A DNA stretch of 64,000 nt from assembly GCA_011391125.1 (NCBI GenBank), contig JAABRE010000002.1, positions 52,541 to 116,540 on the forward strand, in the 5' to 3' direction. This document shows positions 1 to 8,796 of the stretch, one piece after another; the first letter of the stretch is position 1; every line of letters starts with the position of its first letter. The notes under the pieces were generated by a model that did not search any database, was not told the DNA's origin, and saw only the letters and a list, made by a program, of their open reading frames with translations. Source of the DNA: Synechococcales cyanobacterium S06. Its GTDB lineage: Bacteria > Cyanobacteriota > Cyanobacteriia > Cyanobacteriales > JAABRE01. Both the position numbers and the translations under genes were made by a program.

Positions 1-717
1 TAATTTTTGGTGACGACGTTGAATGGAACAATCCCTTTCTCCGAGGTGAACAACATTGCCATAACTATCAGCTAAGATTTGAAACTCAATATGACGGGGA
101 CATTCGACAAATTTCTCAATGTAAACTCCACCGTTACCAAATGCGGCTTCTGCTTCTCCTTGAGCTGCTAAAAATGATTTAATCAGCTCGTCTTCTTTTC
201 TGACTAGACGCATTCCCCGACCACCGCCACCGGCTGTGGCTTTAATAATCACAGGATAGCCAATGTGGGTGGCAATTCTGAAGGCTTCTTCGTCAGATTG
301 AACTAAACCTGCGCTACCCGGAACGGTGGGTACACCCGCTTTTTGCATGGTTTTTTTGGCGGTGGATTTGTCACCCATGGCCAACATAGCTGCGGGAGCA
401 GGACCAATAAAGGCAATTTGATGATCTGCACAAATCTCGGCAAAACGAGCATTTTCGGCCAAAAATCCATATCCGGGGTGAATTGCTGAGGTATTCGTGC
501 TTAGGGCCGCTGCGATAATATTGGGAATATTTAAGTAACTTTTATTGCTAGGAGGGGGACCAATACAGACTCTTTCATCGGCTAATTGAACATGAAGGGC
601 GTTACTGTCGATGGTGGAATGTACGGCAACGGTCGCAATTCCCATTTCTTCGCAGGTATGTAAGATTCTGAGGGCAATTTCGCCTCGATTAGCAATTAAA
701 ATTTTGGTAAACTGCAT
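1..717 (-). CDS. accC: Acetyl-CoA carboxylase, biotin carboxylase subunit (N-terminal part)
   Basis: This is the first 239 codons of biotin carboxylase, which carboxylates biotin on its carrier protein using ATP and bicarbonate in the first step of fatty acid synthesis. The reading frame is open to the left window edge. It begins [19 protein letters not shown], the standard biotin carboxylase N-terminal domain. The [10 protein letters not shown] motif and the glycine-rich ATP-grasp loop GGGGRGMR follow, and the visible part ends in a conserved ERDCS-QRR-HQK block. About half of the usual ~450 residues are visible. The gene is divergent from pilT. Identification is firm; only the C-terminal half is unseen. 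Confidence 0.96.
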   Translation of the reverse strand, partial: MQFTKILIANRGEIALRILHTCEEMGIATVAVHSTIDSNALHVQLADERVCIGPPPSNKSYLNIPNIIAAALSTNTSAIHPGYGFLAENARFAEICADHQIAFIGPAPAAMLAMGDKSTAKKTMQKAGVPTVPGSAGLVQSDEEAFRIATHIGYPVIIKATAGGGGRGMRLVRKEDELIKSFLAAQGEAEAAFGNGGVYIEKFVECPRHIEFQILADSYGNVVHLGERDCSIQRRHQKL

Positions 718-1036
718 TGATTTTATGCTTTTATAATAAGTTTAATTTTTAAGACTAATCTATTAGAATATCTTACTTTGTGCCATTAGGTTGACAAATG
801 TCTTTGCTCTCAAATCTTTAGTGAATAGTTTTGATTCTTTTTGGTGGCTAGTTGCTACTTTGGATTGGTTAGTTACTATATGTACATCAAAAAAATCGTT
901 ACTTTTGTACTATTACCACTTATATTATTAAATAGTTAGTCTCAAACTGAGACTTAACTAATCACAATCAATATCCTAAGTTTATTTAGGTACAGCAAAG
1001 TTAATAAATTAATTAAGCAAAACTTAGTATCCGAAT
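718..1036. other. Divergent accC-pilT intergenic region
   Basis: These 319 AT-rich bases must hold both divergent promoters. The only clear element is a short inverted repeat at 939-953 (GTCTCA, 3-base loop, TGAGAC) about 85 bases before pilT, possibly an operator or a leader hairpin. I found no convincing -35/-10 pair and no small ORF. Confidence 0.4.
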
Positions 1037-2377
1037 ATGGTAAATTCTAACCGTCAAGGAAGACCTGGTCTCCCACCTCCACCGCCTCCTCCGAATATGC
1101 CTCCAGCTAATCGTCGCCCTCCCCAAGATGATGATGATGATGGTGACGCTACCCAAATCCTAGGTCCGGCTCCTAAACCAGCTGCTCCTCCCCCGACTTC
1201 TCAAACGAGAACCAGGGCTGCTGCACCACCACCACCACCGACCCCTCCCCTTCCCCCCCCTCCCGCTGCGACTCGGGAATATATCCCAACTAGAGCCAGA
1301 CCTCAACGTTCCCCCGGTTGCCCGACTTTAAAGGAACTTGTTGAATATGCCAATGAAAAGGGCTATTCCGATGTTCATTTGGGCGTTGCTGAAATACCTC
1401 GTTACAGGGATCGGGGTGAAATTATTATGACTGAACACCCCGTCACTGACCAGAATACTTTTATGAGTTGGTTACATGAGGTGTTAACCGATCAGGAAAT
1501 CCAGAAATTTGAGAAGGAAATGGAGTTTGACGGCGCAACTCAGTATGATTTTGCGCGGGTCAGGATCAATGTTTTTGGAACTTTGCGCGGTCCGGCCATC
1601 GTGATGCGTTTGATTCCCGTCAAAATTCTCACCATGGAGCAGTTAAAGTTACCTCCTGTGTTTCGCGATGTTTCTAATTCCCATAAGGGTTTAATTCTCG
1701 TTACTGGTCCCACAGGTTCAGGTAAGTCAACCACCATGGCGGCTATGGTTGATTATATCAATCGGGAACATCCCAAGCATATTATTACCATTGAAGACCC
1801 CATTGAGTTTGTGCATCAAAGTAAAAAATCCTTGATTAAACAACGAGAAGTTGGCCAGCATACCCTTAAGTTTGATAATGCTTTGAAAGCCGCTCTCCGG
1901 GAAGATCCTGACCTCATTCTGGTGGGGGAAATGCGGGATAAGGAAACCGTTAACACAGCCTTGAAAGCCGCTCAAACTGGTCACTTGGTTATGGGTACTC
2001 TCCACACCAATAGTGCAGTTAAGACGATTGAGCGTATCCTCAATCTATATACAGCCGAAGAACAAAGCGCCATGAGGGTGGCCATCTCTGAATCTTTAGT
2101 CGCTGTTATTGCCCAAGGTTTATGTCGTACCACCGACGGAAAACGGGCCGCTTTCCACGATATTTTAATTAACACTGAAACTGTTAAGGATTATATTAAG
2201 GAAGGTAAAAACGACGAAATTACTAGCTTAATGTTAGATGGTGAATTTGACGGAATGATGACCATGAATAAGTCCTTATTTAACTTATATCAAGAAGGTA
2301 GAATCACCGAAGAAGTGGCTTTGGAAATGTCTCCTACCCGTAATGAAATGGCCCAAATGTTACGCGGTAGATTTTAA
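1037..2377 (+). CDS. pilT: Type IV pilus retraction-type ATPase, PilT family
   Basis: PilT-family hexameric ATPases depolymerise type IV pili at the inner membrane and drive twitching and phototaxis. The core from about residue 95 has a PAS-like N-domain, Walker A GPTGSGKS (around residue 224), the acidic box ITIEDPIEF, Walker B PDLILVGEMRD and the His box TGHLVMGTLHTNSA. At 446 residues it is longer than canonical PilT (~345-370). The excess is a low-complexity N-terminus of about 90 residues, rich in proline with a run of five Asp. Cyanobacteria often carry more than one PilT paralogue; the extended N-terminus suggests this is not the minimal one, but I cannot say which. A SasA/KaiB-like protein gene follows. 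Confidence 0.9.
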   Translation: MVNSNRQGRPGLPPPPPPPNMPPANRRPPQDDDDDGDATQILGPAPKPAAPPPTSQTRTRAAAPPPPPTPPLPPPPAATREYIPTRARPQRSPGCPTLKELVEYANEKGYSDVHLGVAEIPRYRDRGEIIMTEHPVTDQNTFMSWLHEVLTDQEIQKFEKEMEFDGATQYDFARVRINVFGTLRGPAIVMRLIPVKILTMEQLKLPPVFRDVSNSHKGLILVTGPTGSGKSTTMAAMVDYINREHPKHIITIEDPIEFVHQSKKSLIKQREVGQHTLKFDNALKAALREDPDLILVGEMRDKETVNTALKAAQTGHLVMGTLHTNSAVKTIERILNLYTAEEQSAMRVAISESLVAVIAQGLCRTTDGKRAAFHDILINTETVKDYIKEGKNDEITSLMLDGEFDGMMTMNKSLFNLYQEGRITEEVALEMSPTRNEMAQMLRGRF

Positions 2378-2389
2378 TTAATTGTTAAT

Positions 2390-2452
2390 TTGATTCCCCC
2401 TCACCCCCCTACCCCCCTCTCCCATCGTGGGTGAGGGGGAAAGAGAGGCCTG
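2390..2452. repeat. C/G-run palindromic repeat core
   Basis: A CCCCCTCACCCCCCTACC-type stretch is followed, after a short spacer, by its partner GGGTGAGGGGGAAAGAGAGG, so the transcript could form a long stem. The same core lies inside the MITE-like elements at 58182-58284 and 61941-62102, and alone near 39535-39575. Here the TATAGCA element ends are missing. It sits between pilT and the next gene and may attenuate transcription. Confidence 0.7.
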
Positions 2453-2485
2453 ATAAATTTGGTCTGTGTTACATAACTATTAATT

Positions 2486-3202
2486 ATGTCGTTGTTTAAA
2501 GGTTTGGCTTTATTCACTCCAGGAGGGGATCTTATTTATTGTTTAGCTCCTGATAAACAAGAATTTTGGCACATTCATTTATCTATGAAATTACAATTAT
2601 TACTTGGTTTAGCAGAAGTTCCTCATTTTTTAATTCCGGGATATACCGCTACGGTTGATCGCTATTTCGATCATCAAAGTAATACAATTAATACTTTAGC
2701 TGAAGTTTATCCGGCGGTTTCTTGTTATCAACCTTTGTTAAATGTTATTTTTAATTTGGGTGATTTTTCATGGCAAACTGTTCCTTGGCAAGAAAAGTTA
2801 TCTAATCCCATTATTTTTGAAAGTTATCGTTATCAATTTCCCCAACTTTGGGAACATCATAATTTAGTTGTTCGTTATGAGCTAAAAAATAAGCAATCTC
2901 AAGGAGATTTATTGAGGAAGAATCCCGAACGTCAAACTAATTCTTCTCTATTTTATTTGTTTATTTCTGAAGATTATCCCGATAATAATCAGGTTTTAAG
3001 TAATCTTTATCATTGGCTAGAAAAAAGTTTAAAAAATTGTTATAGTCTGAAGATAATTGAGATTAAAGAAAATCCTGAGTTGGCAGAAACTTATCACATA
3101 TCTGCTATTCCTACTTTAATCAGGGTCTCACCTGCTCCTCTTAAACGTTTGTCGGGGAATTTAGATAATTTAACTACAATTTTACCGATAATTAACAATT
3201 AA
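2486..3202 (+). CDS. Protein with C-terminal KaiB/SasA-sensor-like thioredoxin-fold domain
   Basis: Residues ~153-236 read like the KaiB-like sensory domain of SasA. A first strand (LFYLFISED) is followed by a helix, then LKIIEIKENPELAE, the cis-Pro region ISAIPTLIRVSPAPLKRLSG and a final helix. In SasA this domain binds the clock protein KaiC. The first ~150 residues are a domain I do not recognise, with no membrane segment, and there is no kinase domain. It lies 108 bases after pilT and 5 bases before an SGNH-like gene, so it is probably co-transcribed with the latter. A clock role is only an inference from the fold; the domain match itself is fairly clear. Confidence 0.6.
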   Translation: MSLFKGLALFTPGGDLIYCLAPDKQEFWHIHLSMKLQLLLGLAEVPHFLIPGYTATVDRYFDHQSNTINTLAEVYPAVSCYQPLLNVIFNLGDFSWQTVPWQEKLSNPIIFESYRYQFPQLWEHHNLVVRYELKNKQSQGDLLRKNPERQTNSSLFYLFISEDYPDNNQVLSNLYHWLEKSLKNCYSLKIIEIKENPELAETYHISAIPTLIRVSPAPLKRLSGNLDNLTTILPIINN

Positions 3203-3207
3203 TAATT

Positions 3208-4131
3208 ATGAAAATATTAATCATTAGTCTCAGTATCTTTAGTTTAATATTGCTCATCTTAGAATTGGGTTTAAGATTTTTTTTCGGTTTGGGAACTCCC
3301 CCTCTTTATCTAGCTGATGAACACATTGGTTATTTGTTAGCTCCTCATCAAAATATTAAACGTTTTGGTAATAAGATTATTATTAATCAATTTTCCCAAC
3401 GTAGTGATTTTATTTCCACAGAAAATGACTCTTTTTTTACTGTTTTATGTTTAGGTGATTCCATTATTAATGGTGGTTGGTGGACTGAACAAAAAAACAC
3501 TATTCCAGCTTTAATTCAAGAAAAATTAGCCCCCAATTTTCCCCTTCAGGTTTTGAATGCCTCAGCAAACTCCTGGGGACCCCGTAATCAGTTGGCATAT
3601 TTGCGGAAATTTGGCTTGTTTAAGGCGAAAATCTTGGTTTTGGTACTTAATACTGATGATTTGTTTGCGATCGCTCCTCATTCTCTGGTGGTCGGACGCG
3701 ATCGCAATTATCCTACCCAAAATCCCCCTTTGGCTTTGGTGGAATTATTCAATCTATTGTCCAAAAAGCCCGCCATTCCGGAACTGTCCCTTTTAAATGC
3801 CGAAAAAGGCGATCGAGTGGGGCTTAATTTGACAGCAATTCAACAAATGCAGGCGATCGCCCTTGAAAATAAAGCGCAATTTTTTCTAGTCCTGACTCCC
3901 TTATTAAGGGAAGTGAAATCACCCGGACCGAGGGATTATGAACGAAAAGCCAGACAACGATTAAAGGAATTTACCCAACAAGAGCAAATTCCTTATCTTG
4001 ATTTTTTGCCTATTTTTGTCACCGAATCAGAGCCAGAAAAGCTATATCGTGACCATATTCATCTTAGTCGAAAAGGTAATGACCTCGTTAGTGGGCAAAT
4101 CAGCAAAACTCTTAAACCACTGTTACCTTAG
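3208..4131 (+). CDS. Membrane-anchored SGNH/GDSL hydrolase-like protein
   Basis: The first ~25 residues form a hydrophobic anchor or signal. Block I of the SGNH fold is visible as VLCLGDSIINGG (Ser about residue 85), followed by NASANSWGPRNQ and, near the C-terminus, the catalytic-type D-x-x-H motif in RDHIHLSRKG. Such enzymes are esterases, lipases or carbohydrate deacetylases of the envelope; the substrate is unknown. The gene starts 5 bases after the KaiB-like gene, so an operon is likely. Its last 20 bases overlap the end of the convergent oxidoreductase gene. Confidence 0.7.
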   Translation: MKILIISLSIFSLILLILELGLRFFFGLGTPPLYLADEHIGYLLAPHQNIKRFGNKIIINQFSQRSDFISTENDSFFTVLCLGDSIINGGWWTEQKNTIPALIQEKLAPNFPLQVLNASANSWGPRNQLAYLRKFGLFKAKILVLVLNTDDLFAIAPHSLVVGRDRNYPTQNPPLALVELFNLLSKKPAIPELSLLNAEKGDRVGLNLTAIQQMQAIALENKAQFFLVLTPLLREVKSPGPRDYERKARQRLKEFTQQEQIPYLDFLPIFVTESEPEKLYRDHIHLSRKGNDLVSGQISKTLKPLLP

Positions 4132-5137
4132 AGGGAAAATCAGATTGCCAAACTGTCCCGTCTAAGGCCATCTCCTCGATTAAACTGGCTAAACGTAAGG
4201 CCTTTAACGCTTGTTCGCCTCCCACCGAGGGTTTATTACCCCCCCTAACACAGCCCACAAAATGCTCTAATTCCGCGTGTAAAGGCTCAATTTTAGTGGT
4301 GTAAACCTGTTCAATTAAGCCGTCTTGACGGTAAAAAACTTGACCATGATCCGTGGTATAGTTGGCGGTGGTTTTGCGATGGATTAAAATTTCGTTATTG
4401 AGAAAATCCGCTTCAGTGAGGCAATTTTTACAGTGTGCCGAAAGACGACGAATTTTTCTATGAGTAATTTTACTGGCAGTCACCGTGGCAATGATGCCGT
4501 TGGCAAAGCCCAATGTGGCGGTAACATAATCAAGATAGCGGGAGTTTGCGCCACAACTACCACTTGCGGTTAATTTTACGACTTCAGATTTGGTTAATTC
4601 CAGCAGTAAATCCAGATCATGAATCATTAAATCTAAGACTACGGAAACATCGTTGGCTCTGTCAGAATAAGGACTCATTCTGTGGGACTCCAATGCTAAT
4701 ACCTGCTCGGTTTGCAGCACTTTACTGAGTTCTGAAAAAGCGGGATTGAAACGCTCAATATGACCAACTTGAAGAATACAATTGGAATCCGCAGCAGCAT
4801 TTACTAAGGATTCAGCTTCGGCGATACTAGCGGCGATCGGTTTTTCAATTAAAATATGAACTCCAGCTCGAAGACAATCCAAGCCTACTTGATGATGTAA
4901 ACGAGTAGGAACAGCAATGCAAACCGCCTCCACATGGGGCAACAGATCTAAGTAATGTTCAAAAAAACGGATGCGATATTTACTAGCAATATCTAATCCC
5001 CTTTCGACATTGAGATCAGACACACCTATTAAGTCAACATCTTTCAGTAAACTGAGAATACGAGCGTGATGTTGTCCCATATTACCTACTCCGATGATGC
5101 CAATGCGGATCGGTTGGGGTTGATTTCTCTGAACCAT
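4112..5137 (-). CDS. Gfo/Idh/MocA family NAD(P)-dependent oxidoreductase
   Basis: The Rossmann fingerprint GIIGVGNMGQHHARIL lies at the N-terminus. The family motifs VCIAVPTRLHHQ, HILIEKPIAASI (EKP) and QVGHIERFNP follow, with the C-terminal alpha/beta domain after that. Members oxidise or reduce sugars, inositols or related hydroxy compounds; UDP-sugar dehydrogenase-like relatives begin similarly, but the substrate cannot be read here. I take ATG at 5137 (MVQRNQPQPIR); an in-frame start eight codons upstream at 5161 adds residues without family similarity. It converges with and overlaps the SGNH-like gene by 20 bases. Confidence 0.85.
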   Translation of the reverse strand: MVQRNQPQPIRIGIIGVGNMGQHHARILSLLKDVDLIGVSDLNVERGLDIASKYRIRFFEHYLDLLPHVEAVCIAVPTRLHHQVGLDCLRAGVHILIEKPIAASIAEAESLVNAAADSNCILQVGHIERFNPAFSELSKVLQTEQVLALESHRMSPYSDRANDVSVVLDLMIHDLDLLLELTKSEVVKLTASGSCGANSRYLDYVTATLGFANGIIATVTASKITHRKIRRLSAHCKNCLTEADFLNNEILIHRKTTANYTTDHGQVFYRQDGLIEQVYTTKIEPLHAELEHFVGCVRGGNKPSVGGEQALKALRLASLIEEMALDGTVWQSDFPSKVTVV

Positions 5138-5282
5138 AAATTTATTTACACTCCTCACCAAATTTTGGTTTAAATCTCGAAACTAAACCACTTAAATAGT
5201 AACATTATTACTTTGAATATCAACTGTGAACTTATTAACGAGTAAGGATAACAGCAGAGTTGAGGAGCAGAATTTTTGATGG

Positions 5283-5738
5283 TCAATTGTTCACTGTTTT
5301 TAAGCGTGCTTCGTAGGCGTTTACTTTTTTGTTCAAGTCTCGAATGCGGCGAGAAAGTGAACGAGTTACGTTGATGGCAATTTCTGGGGTTTCTTCGATC
5401 GCATCGATGAGTTGTCTTTGGTTCAAAGTCAAACAGTCACAGGGTTCTAGGGTGGTGACCGAAGCAGATCGGGGTTCTGCGTCAAATAAGGCCATTTCGC
5501 CAAAAAAAGTTCCCTTGTCTAGTTGTGCTAATTCCTGTTCCCCTAAATGGACTTTGACTCGGCCATAAACCACGATGTAAAGCGATCGCCCTTCTTCTCC
5601 TTCTTCAAAAATGGTATAATTGGTCGGAAAAGAAATTTCGTCCATAATCGAAGCTAATTTGATCAGAAACTCGTCTCTCAATTCTTGAAAAATAGAGACT
5701 TTTCGGAGGAATAAAAGGCGATCGATACTACTTAACAT
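5283..5738 (-). CDS. Cyclic nucleotide-binding domain protein
   Basis: This 151-residue protein is a single CNB domain: an N-terminal helix, a beta-roll (TIFEEGEEGRSLYIVVYGRVKV) and a phosphate-binding cassette FFGEMALFDAEPRSASV that keeps the Glu and Arg used to hold cAMP or cGMP. A C-terminal helix follows, but there is no DNA-binding HTH, so it is not a Crp-type regulator. It starts 11 bases after the stop of the transporter/HEAT gene and must be co-transcribed with it. It probably acts as that protein's detached regulatory domain. Confidence 0.85.
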   Translation of the reverse strand: MLSSIDRLLFLRKVSIFQELRDEFLIKLASIMDEISFPTNYTIFEEGEEGRSLYIVVYGRVKVHLGEQELAQLDKGTFFGEMALFDAEPRSASVTTLEPCDCLTLNQRQLIDAIEETPEIAINVTRSLSRRIRDLNKKVNAYEARLKTVNN

Positions 5739-5749
5739 AATTTTTTGAA

Positions 5750-8731
5750 CTAACTAAATTCGGTTTTTATTTGTTTAATTAAAGCAGAAACTAAAGGATT
5801 AGAATCTTTTTCTATTTTGGCGATTATTTGAAGACAACGGGCGGGATTTGCCTCCTTAATATAAGTTAATACAGCTTCGCGAACAAAACCATTTGGATTA
5901 CGAAGACTAATAGTCGTGGCAGGTTGTGGGATTTGCCATTGTTGAAGACGAGCTAAATGAAAACAACAAGCTAAACACCAATCTGACAGAAAATGACGCA
6001 AAATAAGAAGACGTAATAATCGGTCTTTAGGGGACATTGGTGAATATGAAATGATGGATTTTAGGGAATGTAATTGTTCGATTTTAATCGGTAAACCTTC
6101 TTCTAACAGCTGTAAAAATAAGGTTTTTTGGGGTAAATCAATGGTGTTATCTAATAATTCTAAACCTAAAGCAATACTAGAAAAATTACCAGAATTAAGA
6201 TTGACAATGGCTGCTTCAATGGTATCAACAGGATAAAGCAATTTCATTAATAAAAAACATCTTTCAATAATATCAATTTGCATTCCGTCTAAAGCATCAA
6301 GAAGTAATTGTACTTCTCGACCGGCAATTAATTCAGGGTTTAAATCAATTTTGGCCGCATAAATTTGTCCTAACATTAATAATTCTTGATCAATTAAAGT
6401 TTCGATACCAGTTCGGCCTAAACGTTCCATGACTGCATCTAAACCTAAATCATTAGGAATCCTCAAAATAATCCGTAATAAATTACGTCGAGTTATCCCC
6501 CAACTGGTAATTAATTGCTGTATTAATGTGTCATAAACTTGAACTGTTCCTATTTCTGATAAGCTATTCCAAGCTAACAATCTGATTAAATCTGGTTTAT
6601 TTTTATCTTCGACAAATTCTTTTAAGAGGGGTAGAATTTCATTACCTAAATAAACTAAAGATTTACTAGCAGCTTCTCGGAGGGATTTATCATAGAAAGA
6701 TTGTAAGAGTAAATGATAATGTTCATCCAGATTTTTTTCAGCAATTAAGGTTAATAAAGCGCAACGAACGGGAGCAGATTTTTGTTTCAGTAATTTGGGT
6801 AAATAACGTTTAATCAGAAAATTTGGTGCGCCATCTTTTAAGGTTTGAATTGCTAGAATTTGGTCGTTTTCTGCCGAAGAATTTAGCATTTTTTCAACCA
6901 CGGAAATAGCTTCGTCTTTATCTTCATTATCCCCTCTTTGGAGAATTAAAGTAGCGGCCGTACTACGCAAAACTGGTTCGATATTTTCCTGTAAATAAGG
7001 TTTAAGAATACGCAAATCAAGTTCCTGTTGAGATAACCAAACATAACGTAAACTTAGGGCTAAAATATCCAAAGGAGGGTCAGTATAAATTAACTTTTGT
7101 ACCGAGAACAAACATTTAGGATTCGGATAATTTAACATTACTTCCAAACTTTGTTTCTGTAAATTTGGCGAAAAATTTAATAATTTTGGTGCTAAAATTT
7201 CTGTAGCATTGACGGGGTCTATTTTCGCCAGTAAATCGATACAAGAACTTTTATCTGTCTCAGTTTCTTTATTATTTAAAGCTTCTAAAATTGCTCGTTT
7301 AAAAGCAGTTAAATCCACATTAGAAAAACCTAAACGGCCTTGTTCTGCTTCTTGAATTAATAAATTAATATAACTCGAACGTAAATACCAAGCACTAGCC
7401 GCCCAAATTAAAGAACATAAAACTATTCCCACTACAAAAATTTGGCTTTGAACTGTGGCTAAAGCTTCGGGTTTTTCCGAAGCCATAATATTATTAAGTA
7501 AAGACACAATAATTAAAATTATTACTCCCGTTATTCCCGTAGCAATAGGTTCAGCAACTCCTTGAATTAATGTTTGTATTGAACCACGAATTTTCAGTGG
7601 TAAAGGTTGAAATAGAAAAGGTTTAATTCCGGCAATTAAAGTATAATGAAATAGCTCATCAATAAATTTAATAACAAGGGCACTTGCTAATAATATTTCA
7701 GGGGTTGACCCATTAAAAGCCTTATTTTGTAAAATAATAGTTCCCATCCCGATAATTGAGAGAAATACCGGCAGAAACATGGAAGAAATAAAGACCCCTA
7801 ATTTTTCCACAGCCCGACTTGAAACAAACCATTGAAATAATAACTCAAATACCCCTAAAATACCGGCAAATAAACCTAAAAAACTGGCAATTTCATCGGT
7901 CTCAAATTTAACTTCTAATTGTCCTAAATAATTAAATTCTACTAATAAAAAAAGCACCTTACATAACACAAAGAAAATCATCAAAGGAATCAGATAATCT
8001 CGGGGGGCATTTTTCAGACGTTCGGACAACAAATTTGGCTCGGATTTAGGGACATTTTTGAGAGGATTATTCGGGAAAGATTGTTGATAAATTTTGGTAA
8101 TATTATAGAGCAGAAAACCACCGAATAACATCATCAATAAGGCCACAAATAAAATATTTTTCAGTCCAAAAATGAACAATAAAATAGGTAAAGAAAAACC
8201 TGCTAGTATATCCGCCAATAAAAGACCACTAGAAATAAGGGGATAAGTGCGTTTAATTTCCCGAATATTAAATAATTGATTAGAAGCTAATTGAACATTA
8301 AGATCATTTAAAATTTCCTGAACATCAATCCATAATCTAAATAAAAATACGGTTAATAAACCTATAAAACCTTGTAAATAATTTTCTGATATACCGACAC
8401 GAAATATTAATAAAGGTAATGTCATAATTATCATGACAATTAGCAATACTTTTTGAATGGGAAAAGTTCGCTGTAACGACGAATAAATAACACCTAATGC
8501 TGATCCCAACAAAGCACTAGATATATAAATCAATGGCAACCATTTAACACCAAAACTCTGCAAAAATAGAGCAATAGATGTTTGTTCTAGCCATAACATT
8601 CCCATGGAAGTTACCGTAAAAACAGCAAACATCAAAAAAGTGCGTTCTCCTTCTTCTGGTCGTAAATTAAACCAGGTAAGTAATATTTTAGGAACTTGAT
8701 ATTTATATTTTTTTTGTCTTAAGGAGGTCAT
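5750..8731 (-). CDS. Nucleotide-transporter/MFS-like membrane protein fused to HEAT-like repeats
   Basis: At 993 residues, roughly the first 450 form about a dozen hydrophobic segments. The opening (NLRPEEGERTFLMFAVFTVTS, then LLGSALGVIYSS) resembles the TLC ATP/ADP-translocase-like branch of the MFS superfamily. The remaining ~540 residues are soluble and alpha-helical, with HEAT-like repetition (for example APVRCALLTLIAEKN and LIRLLAWNSLSEIG). No signal peptide beyond the first membrane helix is seen. Its cargo is unknown; nucleotide exchange is only one possibility by family. A CNB-domain gene follows after 11 bases. The membrane-plus-HEAT architecture is clear, the exact family less so. 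Confidence 0.7.
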   Translation of the reverse strand: MTSLRQKKYKYQVPKILLTWFNLRPEEGERTFLMFAVFTVTSMGMLWLEQTSIALFLQSFGVKWLPLIYISSALLGSALGVIYSSLQRTFPIQKVLLIVMIIMTLPLLIFRVGISENYLQGFIGLLTVFLFRLWIDVQEILNDLNVQLASNQLFNIREIKRTYPLISSGLLLADILAGFSLPILLFIFGLKNILFVALLMMLFGGFLLYNITKIYQQSFPNNPLKNVPKSEPNLLSERLKNAPRDYLIPLMIFFVLCKVLFLLVEFNYLGQLEVKFETDEIASFLGLFAGILGVFELLFQWFVSSRAVEKLGVFISSMFLPVFLSIIGMGTIILQNKAFNGSTPEILLASALVIKFIDELFHYTLIAGIKPFLFQPLPLKIRGSIQTLIQGVAEPIATGITGVIILIIVSLLNNIMASEKPEALATVQSQIFVVGIVLCSLIWAASAWYLRSSYINLLIQEAEQGRLGFSNVDLTAFKRAILEALNNKETETDKSSCIDLLAKIDPVNATEILAPKLLNFSPNLQKQSLEVMLNYPNPKCLFSVQKLIYTDPPLDILALSLRYVWLSQQELDLRILKPYLQENIEPVLRSTAATLILQRGDNEDKDEAISVVEKMLNSSAENDQILAIQTLKDGAPNFLIKRYLPKLLKQKSAPVRCALLTLIAEKNLDEHYHLLLQSFYDKSLREAASKSLVYLGNEILPLLKEFVEDKNKPDLIRLLAWNSLSEIGTVQVYDTLIQQLITSWGITRRNLLRIILRIPNDLGLDAVMERLGRTGIETLIDQELLMLGQIYAAKIDLNPELIAGREVQLLLDALDGMQIDIIERCFLLMKLLYPVDTIEAAIVNLNSGNFSSIALGLELLDNTIDLPQKTLFLQLLEEGLPIKIEQLHSLKSIISYSPMSPKDRLLRLLILRHFLSDWCLACCFHLARLQQWQIPQPATTISLRNPNGFVREAVLTYIKEANPARCLQIIAKIEKDSNPLVSALIKQIKTEFS

Positions 8732-8796
8732 AAAATTTATCTAATTGTTACTCAAGTAATTGTTACTAAATATGATTATATCTCTAATTTTTCGGT

